Shown here: positions 58,339-64,000 of the stretch, piece by piece
Position numbering within the stretch: position 1 is the first letter of the stretch
Layout of the letters: each line of letters opens with the position of its first letter
Assembly (NCBI RefSeq): GCF_003429105.1
Contig: NZ_QVTD01000003.1
Span: forward strand, 1,504,616-1,568,615
Source: Peribacillus glennii
GTDB lineage: Bacteria > Bacillota > Bacilli > Bacillales > DSM-1321
Reading direction: 5' to 3'
DNA: 64,000 bases
The notes under the pieces: generated by a model
What the model was told of the DNA's origin: nothing
Database searches by the model: none
Seen by the model: only the letters and a program-made list of their open reading frames with translations
Program-made: the position numbers and the translations under genes

Positions 58339-59177
58339 TTTTGTTCCTCTCTTTTTTCATCCAAATATCTGTATTGATAATATTTTTGGGCAAACTCGCT
58401 GACTTTTCTTGTCGTTTGATAATTCGTACCGGCACCGATTGCCATGGAAACCAACGGGATACCCTGGATCAATTTCTTTCGGAAAGCAGTAATGGCCATT
58501 ACTTTTAATATCTGGCTTAAGGGCTGCTCAAGCCAAGAAATATTCGTCAGTTCGTCATTTCCTTCATAAAAATAACCGTCTTCGGCATTTTTCGTTTCAT
58601 GGAGAAGCTCTTCCCAGGCTGCGCCTTGTAGCCGCTTCGGCATCATGCCAATATCAAAGACTTTCAGGGCCATCATCATCTCAAAAGGGGAATCCACTTC
58701 ATACCCGTAACTCATGGCAATAAGCTGAACGGCCCTTACATTAATAATCGCCATGGCGGGGAGGTCGCTACCGAGCATGAGCATCCCTCCAGACCCGCTC
58801 GCCCCTCCCTGTGCAAATGAGTAAAGCCGGTGCTTAGCAATATGCTGGCCCGCTATATAATTCAATTGATCAATTTTCAGCGCCTTCAAATCGGAAACAG
58901 ATGCAATATCCGGGTGAAACATGCGGCCCGTCGCCAGTATCCGCTCACGTGCATCCATTTGTATTTGGGAGCTTTGTACCATTGCATGTAAATGAAATAA
59001 CGAACTGTCAAGCTTCTCGAAAAACCGCCTCTGAACCCCTTCCGGCAGCATGGAAAACCCTTGCTCCAGCCACCTTCCATAAAGGGCAGCAAAATCATTT
59101 GGTTCATATTGAAGCAGATTTTGTTCCCATTCACTAATTTGATTCCAAACCTGTTGTTCACGGTCTGTTAATCCCAT
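58335..59177 (-). CDS. EcsC-family protein
   Basis: 280 residues from MGLTDREQQVWNQISEWEQ, seven bases after GGGAGG; longer starts are not supported. The EcsC domain occupies ~60-270, with SVSDLKALKIDQLNYIAGQH, GSGGMLMLGSDLPAMAIINVR and LIQGIPLVSMAIGAGTNYQT. The two Gly-rich segments may sit in or on the membrane. Function is unknown; the name comes from a protein encoded with the ecsAB ABC transporter. Coupled to moaB by a 4-bp overlap. Confidence 0.85.
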   Translation of the reverse strand: MGLTDREQQVWNQISEWEQNLLQYEPNDFAALYGRWLEQGFSMLPEGVQRRFFEKLDSSLFHLHAMVQSSQIQMDARERILATGRMFHPDIASVSDLKALKIDQLNYIAGQHIAKHRLYSFAQGGASGSGGMLMLGSDLPAMAIINVRAVQLIAMSYGYEVDSPFEMMMALKVFDIGMMPKRLQGAAWEELLHETKNAEDGYFYEGNDELTNISWLEQPLSQILKVMAITAFRKKLIQGIPLVSMAIGAGTNYQTTRKVSEFAQKYYQYRYLDEKREEQK

Positions 59178-59249
59178 TTGCATACCTCCCGCTCCCGCCT
59201 TTAGGCAATTTATTTTGTCTAGTATAACATAGGATGAAAATTTCATAAA

Positions 59250-59670
59250 AAATTCGCAGCCTCCCGAGAGGTGTTAAGGCATGACGGGTTGCCCTTTAAT
59301 GAGGCGGGAAAACAGAAAGGCGTCCACAAATCACTATGTAACAGACCAGGTATGCTCGAGCTACTGATCTGTAGTTCCGGTTTTAAACCGCCAACGAAAC
59401 GGAGTTTAATATCTATCAAGTGTGGCCCAGGCATTTGAAGGAACCTCTGTGCCCGGTTAAGAAGTATGGCCGCTCCTGGATCATAATGAAAAAAATCAGT
59501 CGTACAGTCTCTGCACATTTGAAGGTAGCCGATTTAAAAACGAAAATTTTGGAAGGCGTGATCAACCCTAGCGTATGAACCCCGTAAATTTCATGCTGTC
59601 AGATGAAGGGGAAATAATAGTCAATGTTTATGGGAAATTTAAGCATCTGCAACAAAAAGATTGCGACCTT
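59250..59670. other. Gene-poor stretch with one doubtful minus-strand frame
   Basis: About 420 bases without a supported gene. A 91-codon minus-strand frame (59243-59518) has no ribosome site and an odd composition (ends KGNPSCLNTSREAANFL), so I do not call it. Codon-like texture suggests it may be the remains of a gene rather than random spacer, but I cannot identify it. Confidence 0.5.
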
Positions 59671-59726
59671 TAGCAAAAAACACTTTCTGAATCAAATGAG
59701 TACCATATGATTACAGGAAGTGTTTT
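59670..59726 (-). terminator. Terminator after the glycosyltransferase gene
   Basis: On the minus strand AAAACACTTCCTG and CAGAAAGTGTTTT close a hairpin with a 20-base loop and a T-run. Confidence 0.8.
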
Positions 59727-60888
59727 ATTGTTGGTCATCATCTAGGTTTTTTTGTGCAAGTACGTGCAGGTAGATTTTTTCAAGATGTTCAGCGACATGT
59801 TGAAATTGATGTTTGGCTTCTACCCTTTTCCTGCCCTTTTCGGCCATCTCACCTGCCAGAACCGGTTGTGAAAGAACCTGATCAATTGCACTGGCAAATG
59901 CCACAGGCTGGTCATAATTATCGAGAATGATGCCGTTTATACCTTGCTCTATTACTTCTGCATTCCCTCCCCTGTTTGTTGTAATTACAGGAATTCCTGC
60001 AGCCAAAGCTTCATAATGAACCCTTGCAAGCGGTTCATGCCATTGCGAACTGCAAACAAAAACATCCCCCATCAAAAGCATCGATGGGATTTGATCAGCT
60101 GGCACATATCCCGTAAAAATAACATGGCCCTTATAATTTTCTGCCAAATCATGCAGCTTCTTTACATAATCTGTGATTGTATTATCACTGAACCATTTGC
60201 CGCCAATTATCATTAAAACAGCTTCCGGGTGTCTGTCGACCAAGAAATTAAGAGATTCAATCAGTAAATGCGGCCCCTTAGTTTTATTGAGCCTGCCCAC
60301 AAAAAGTATGACTTTCTTATTTTCAACTTGGTAGATCTTACGTAATTCTTGCCGCTTCTGTTGCCGTTCTGAAGAAAATAGTGGCGGAAAATTCGCCAAG
60401 TCCACTCCTGAATAAAGAATATGAACTTTTTCTTCTGCCTGCGGAAACCTTACTGTCACCGTTTGTTTTATATATTTACTCACGGCTGTAATCGCATCAA
60501 CGGACTCAATAGCCTTTAAACTAGCTTTACGGCCTAATTTAAGCTCGGAAAACATATCATTGTGAAGGCTTAGCACAAATACGCTATTAGGTGCAGCATA
60601 TTTATAATGCAAGACATTACCCGGCCTGTTAAACACATGTATCAAATCGAATTCCCGCCGTTTCAATTCTTCCGATACGCCCTCTTCATATGTCTCTTTT
60701 GGGAAACGAACAAACTCGACGGTTTCTATTATTTCCCTTTTCGGTAAAAGGGGGTCGGTAATGGAGAATACAGTTAATGTGTGATTTGTCCTGAGGAAAG
60801 GTATGATTCCATCGATCATAATTTGGATCGCCCCCCCTTTAACAGCAGGAGATGGGAGCTTTTCCGTACATATTAACGCTATCTTCAG
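59725..60888 (-). CDS. ytcC: Glycosyltransferase family 4 (YtcC-like), apparent CTG start
   Basis: 387 residues if begun at CTG (60886-60888), six bases after GGGGGAG. The encoded start (M)KIALICTEKLPSPAVKGGA is exactly the GT-B N-terminal strand and Gly loop; the first ATG, 23 codons later, would delete it. No ATG, GTG or TTG lies between this CTG and the upstream in-frame stop. GT1-type C-domain: VILFVGRLNKTKGPHLLIES, then VFVCSSQWHEPLARVHYEALAAG with the E-x7-E pair. Likely transfers a sugar to a spore-surface polysaccharide. Confidence 0.85.
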   Translation of the reverse strand: MKIALICTEKLPSPAVKGGAIQIMIDGIIPFLRTNHTLTVFSITDPLLPKREIIETVEFVRFPKETYEEGVSEELKRREFDLIHVFNRPGNVLHYKYAAPNSVFVLSLHNDMFSELKLGRKASLKAIESVDAITAVSKYIKQTVTVRFPQAEEKVHILYSGVDLANFPPLFSSERQQKRQELRKIYQVENKKVILFVGRLNKTKGPHLLIESLNFLVDRHPEAVLMIIGGKWFSDNTITDYVKKLHDLAENYKGHVIFTGYVPADQIPSMLLMGDVFVCSSQWHEPLARVHYEALAAGIPVITTNRGGNAEVIEQGINGIILDNYDQPVAFASAIDQVLSQPVLAGEMAEKGRKRVEAKHQFQHVAEHLEKIYLHVLAQKNLDDDQQ

Positions 60889-60904
60889 TCCATTCTCCCC
60901 CTTT

Positions 60905-61852
60905 CTATAAAGAATAAACGGATCGGATATACTCTATTTCCATTGCTAAGCCATCTCTTAAGGATACCTTGGGATCATACCCGAATAGAGATCGGGCTTT
61001 GGAAATATCCGCCCATGTGTGTTTCGGTTCGCCGCTTATTTTTGGAAGATATACAAGGGGAGCCTTTTTTCCAGTCAGAGTTTCGATCAGCATGATCACA
61101 TCATTTACTGTTGCACGCTCTTTACCGCCGATATTGATTGTCTCTCCAATCACTTTTTGTGCGCGGATGACTGCGGCCGTTCCTTCAACACAATCGCTAA
61201 TATAAGTAAAATCTCTTGATTGGGTTCCATCACCATAAATCGTTAACGGCTGCCCTTTTAGAATCTGGGCAATGAACCTATGAAAAGCCATATCCGGCCG
61301 CTGCCTTGGTCCGTATACCGTAAAAAACCGTACCGTTACTACAGGGATGTTATAACTTTTTTGATATACATTGCACAAATATTCACCTGTCAATTTGGTG
61401 ATTCCATACGGAGAAAGCGGTGATAATGGCGCAGATTCCGCCACCTTACCATCCTTCTCTCCATAGACCGAGGAGGTGGAAGCATAGATGAATTTTTCAA
61501 TTGGTTTGTTTTTAGCTGCTTCCAGAAGGAGCTGAGTGGCGACAATATTATTTGTTACATACGGACCAAAGTCCTTCCCCCAGCTGGAACGGACACCAGG
61601 CATCCCTGCCAGATGATAAACAATATGAATGCCATCGAGCAGCTTTTCCAAGTCAAACGTCAATAAATCAGCCTGTATGAAGGTAAACCTCGGGTGGGCT
61701 TCCAAACCGGTAAGATTGCTTTTTTTCATTTGATCTGGTGTCGGTCCGGTAAATGTATCTACACCGATCACTTCATAATTCGGGTCTGCTAAAAGCTTTT
61801 CGCAAAGATGTGAACCTATGAAGCCGGCTGCTCCGGTGACAAGTATCTTCAT
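60905..61852 (-). CDS. ytcB: NAD-dependent sugar-nucleotide epimerase/dehydratase (YtcB-like)
   Basis: 315 residues. Extended SDR fold: MKILVTGAAGFIGSHLCEKL (Rossmann GxxGxxG), YHLAGMPGVRSSWG, STSSVYGEKDGKV and the catalytic Tyr-Lys in PLSPYGITKLTGEYL. RQRPDMAFHRFIAQIL is a UDP-sugar epimerase block. With the dehydrogenase next door it may make UDP-galacturonate from UDP-glucuronate, though this specificity is inferred. It overlaps the dehydrogenase stop (ATGA). Confidence 0.88.
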   Translation of the reverse strand: MKILVTGAAGFIGSHLCEKLLADPNYEVIGVDTFTGPTPDQMKKSNLTGLEAHPRFTFIQADLLTFDLEKLLDGIHIVYHLAGMPGVRSSWGKDFGPYVTNNIVATQLLLEAAKNKPIEKFIYASTSSVYGEKDGKVAESAPLSPLSPYGITKLTGEYLCNVYQKSYNIPVVTVRFFTVYGPRQRPDMAFHRFIAQILKGQPLTIYGDGTQSRDFTYISDCVEGTAAVIRAQKVIGETINIGGKERATVNDVIMLIETLTGKKAPLVYLPKISGEPKHTWADISKARSLFGYDPKVSLRDGLAMEIEYIRSVYSL

Positions 61853-63138
61853 GGCCGGGCAACTCCAATGTACCTCAGTCCATACTGGCGAATATGCTGG
61901 GGATCGATGCAGTTCCGGGCATCCAGGATGGAGTCACCCTTCATCAGTGTTTTCAAATTCCGCCAATCCAACTCTTTAAATTGATCCCAATCTGTTGCGA
62001 TAACCACACAGTCTGCATTGAAAACCGCCGCATCAACATCAGCATGCTGTATTACATTATCTTTAACCTCGAATGGCAGACTCGCTTGCGGATCATAGGC
62101 ATTGACTGTGCATCCGAGAGTACTAAGTCTTGCTATCAAGGAAACAGCAGGGGAATATCTTGTATCATCTGTATTAGGCTTGAAAGAAATGCCCAGCACC
62201 GTGATATTTCTTTCATGTAAATCATAAAAAAGCCCAGACAGCTTCTCAATATATAAGTCAACCTGGGTTTTGTTTACCTCTTGGACAGCCTGTAAAATAA
62301 GCGGAGTCACATCTTTATCCAATGCGCTATATTCTAGTGAACGTACATCCTTTGGAAAACAGGAGCCTCCGTACCCAATGCCGGAAGAAAGATAATGGGG
62401 ACTGATTCTTGGATCGGTGCCGATGCCGCGTTTTACATCTTCAATATTCACCCCATATTTTTCACATATCCTTGCAATTTCATTGATAAAGGAAATTTTC
62501 GTGGCCAAGAATGCATTTGATGTATATTTGATCATTTCCGCGCCTGTCAGGTTTGTTACAATATAGGGAGCGTTTATTTTTCGGTAGATATTTTTCAGAA
62601 TCGGCAATGATTGATGATCTCCTTCCATTTTTCCTACAACAATTTTGTCTGGCTGAACCATGTCTGAGATTGCTGTTCCCTCCCTTAAAAACTCAGGATT
62701 GGAGACTACATGGAATAACTCAGGAATTACGCCTTGATCGATTAATTTTTGATAAATTTTTTCATTCGTCCCCGGTGGAACCGTACTTTTTGTAATGATC
62801 GTTTTGTAGGAATCAATTGCCCCTGCGATTTCATCTGCTACGGAAAAAACATATGATAAGTCTGTCCTGCCATTCGGAAGAGATGGGGTTCCTACGGCAA
62901 TAAATATGACGGAAGCCGCTTTTATATGTTTTGAGATTGACGAACTGAAGGTTAAATTACTTTTGTTTTTGCTTATTAATTCAGATAGCCCCGGTTCGAA
63001 GATTGGCACTTTTCCCTGTTTCAGCTGCTTTATCTTTTCTTCGTTTGTATCGACACAGTTAACGATATGCCCAAAATCAGCAAGAACCGCAGCTGATGCC
63101 AAACCGACATATCCCGCACCAATCACACAGATCTCCAT
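61849..63138 (-). CDS. ytcA: UDP-glucose 6-dehydrogenase-type enzyme (YtcA-like)
   Basis: 429 residues. Three-domain UDP-Glc/GDP-Man dehydrogenase: NAD domain MEICVIGAGYVGLASAAVLA, the middle domain with NAFLATKISFINEIARICEK, the catalytic Cys in GIGYGGSCFPKDVRSLEY, and a C-terminal UDP-binding domain (VLGISFKPNTDDTRYSPAVS). It oxidises UDP-glucose to UDP-glucuronate. First gene of the three-gene cluster, which in B. subtilis (ytcABC) is a late mother-cell, spore-coat operon. Confidence 0.9.
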   Translation of the reverse strand: MEICVIGAGYVGLASAAVLADFGHIVNCVDTNEEKIKQLKQGKVPIFEPGLSELISKNKSNLTFSSSISKHIKAASVIFIAVGTPSLPNGRTDLSYVFSVADEIAGAIDSYKTIITKSTVPPGTNEKIYQKLIDQGVIPELFHVVSNPEFLREGTAISDMVQPDKIVVGKMEGDHQSLPILKNIYRKINAPYIVTNLTGAEMIKYTSNAFLATKISFINEIARICEKYGVNIEDVKRGIGTDPRISPHYLSSGIGYGGSCFPKDVRSLEYSALDKDVTPLILQAVQEVNKTQVDLYIEKLSGLFYDLHERNITVLGISFKPNTDDTRYSPAVSLIARLSTLGCTVNAYDPQASLPFEVKDNVIQHADVDAAVFNADCVVIATDWDQFKELDWRNLKTLMKGDSILDARNCIDPQHIRQYGLRYIGVARP

Positions 63139-63265
63139 ATCTATTTCCTCCCCATGCGCTTCGAGATTTTATATTATATTAGCGGAGTTATACAGTGGCA
63201 GGGCATCCGCCCTTATTTCATATAAAATCTATAATGAACTATGGGCATCATTATTTATTTAGATA

Positions 63266-63297
63266 AAAAAAAGCCATTCCATAGGGACGGCCTATGA
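63266..63297 (-). terminator. Terminator before ytcA
   Basis: On the minus strand GCCGTCCC and GGAATGGC pair (with a G-T and a mismatch) across TAT and are followed by seven T, just after the 100-residue gene. Confidence 0.7.
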
Positions 63298-63310
63298 AAC
63301 AGCTCTCAAT

Positions 63311-63613
63311 TTATTCATCATCGTCGGAAACACTTTGTGAAAGGTTAAATAAAACTTCTTGACCTTCAGTATCTTGATTGCCTTGCTGAAGCTCCACAGG
63401 CAAATCCATCGAAACAATTTTTCTCAATGGTATCGGGAGAAGGAAGCTTTTAAACTCATAAAATTGGTCAATTAAAAAGTAACCCACTTTTTTATCCGGA
63501 TTGTATTTTTTAAAAATTGCATTGTAAAAAGTCTTTTTTTCCGTATGGACATTCACTTCAGAACCCGGCTCAAGGCCCAGCAAAACGTTATCGTAATTTT
63601 CTGGCGATTCCAT
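63311..63613 (-). CDS. Unknown 100-residue protein next to the coat-sugar cluster
   Basis: Starts at MESPENYDNVLLGLEPGSE after AAAGGAG (spacing 11, a little long). Hydrophilic with strand-like repeats (VHTEKKTFYNAIFKKYNPDK, SFLLPIPLRKIVSMDLP) and an acidic tail ending SVSDDDE. No membrane segment. It reads in the same direction as ytcABC but is separated by a terminator. Location suggests, but does not prove, a spore-coat link; I do not recognise the family. Confidence 0.6.
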   Translation of the reverse strand: MESPENYDNVLLGLEPGSEVNVHTEKKTFYNAIFKKYNPDKKVGYFLIDQFYEFKSFLLPIPLRKIVSMDLPVELQQGNQDTEGQEVLFNLSQSVSDDDE

Positions 63614-63794
63614 AATCTTTTTGTCTCCTTTCAGATAGGTATTAACATATAGTCTGCAGTCCAGTATATGCAATGTCTGTTGTGACTGCTTGGACGTTCA
63701 TCTATTTCCTGCCGGTGAACTGCCACCTGGAATAAGGAGAAGCATAAGCCAAATCATTCAGAACCCAAATTTATCCTATCTTCTGCAACCCCAA

Positions 63795-63827
63795 ACAAAA
63801 AAAGACCAGCCTGTCCGGCTGGTCTTC
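63795..63827 (-). terminator. Terminator of the rRNA operon
   Basis: On the minus strand AAGACCAGCC and GGCTGGTCTT form a perfect 10-bp stem, followed by TTTTT, directly after 5S rRNA. Confidence 0.95.
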
Positions 63828-63832
63828 TGTTT

Positions 63833-63950
<118 letters not shown>

Positions 63951-64000
63951 TCATAAGGAACGTTGTTCCTTCAAAACTGGATAACAGGTAAGGATTTTGC

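Noticed and set aside
59243..59518. 91-codon minus-strand frame upstream of the EcsC gene
   Set aside because: No ribosome site, no recognisable domain, and several Cys/Pro clusters unlike neighbours. Kept only as a possible gene remnant.

Overview
The window is ordinary chromosomal DNA from a low-to-moderate-GC, endospore-forming Firmicute of the family Bacillaceae. Three things support this: the gene content and order closely follow the Bacillus subtilis pheS-to-argG region; spore genes are present (sspI, ytrH/ytrI, ytvI, ytaF, ytxC and a ytcABC-type coat sugar cluster); and the regulatory style is Bacillus-like, with T-boxes, an L20-type leader, CcpN, cre and ARG boxes, strong GGAGG ribosome sites and frequent TTG/GTG starts. 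Species cannot be assigned from the sequence alone. Almost all genes lie on the minus strand and read right to left.

Layout. 1-3750: pheS start with its tRNA-Phe T-box, the rRNA methylase ysgA, sspI and a YsnF-type stress protein. 3750-8900: M42 peptidase, dimeric dUTPase, a VTT membrane protein, ysdA, the infC-rpmI-rplT operon with AUU start and leader attenuator, then a decayed tandem repeat and a GNAT enzyme. 8900-16050: thrS with T-box, ytxC, dnaB-dnaI, nrdR and a cytosolic protein. 16300-19700: speD, gapB with paired CcpN sites, coaE, ytaF. 19990-26300: mutM, polA, phoR, and a phoP broken by one extra base in a 7-base homopolymer. 26650-31860: a MaoC-like protein, mdh-icd-citZ and ytwI. 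32095-35350: ytvI, a stand-alone isocitrate lyase gene (aceA) with repeated operator-like palindromes, fxsA. 35588-42720: pyk, pfkA, accA-accD, a GntR/FadR-type regulator and malic enzyme. 42837-48732: dnaE, ytrH-ytrI, nrnA, ytpI. 48914-59177: a hydrolase pseudogene, ytoI, ytkL, an M24 peptidase, two small proteins, a universal stress protein, argG-argH behind ARG boxes, moaB and an EcsC-family protein. 59177-64000: a gene-poor stretch, a three-gene sugar nucleotide/glycosyltransferase cluster resembling ytcABC, an unknown 100-residue protein, and a 5S rRNA gene ending an rRNA operon that enters from the right.

The genes form a central-carbon and replication housekeeping block: lower glycolysis (pfkA, pyk), gluconeogenesis (gapB, malic enzyme), the first TCA steps (citZ, icd, mdh), the glyoxylate branch (aceA), fatty-acid initiation (accA/D), and DNA replication and repair (dnaB, dnaI, polA, dnaE, mutM, nrdR, dUTPase, nrnA). 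I see no prophage, insertion sequence, CRISPR array, defence island or toxin-antitoxin pair. The points most worth a second look are the phoP homopolymer frameshift, the aceA palindrome array, a dispersed hairpin repeat family with compensatory changes, two roughly 21-bp-period decayed tandem repeats, a glycosyltransferase gene whose only well-placed start is CTG, and a hydrolase with three inactivating lesions.
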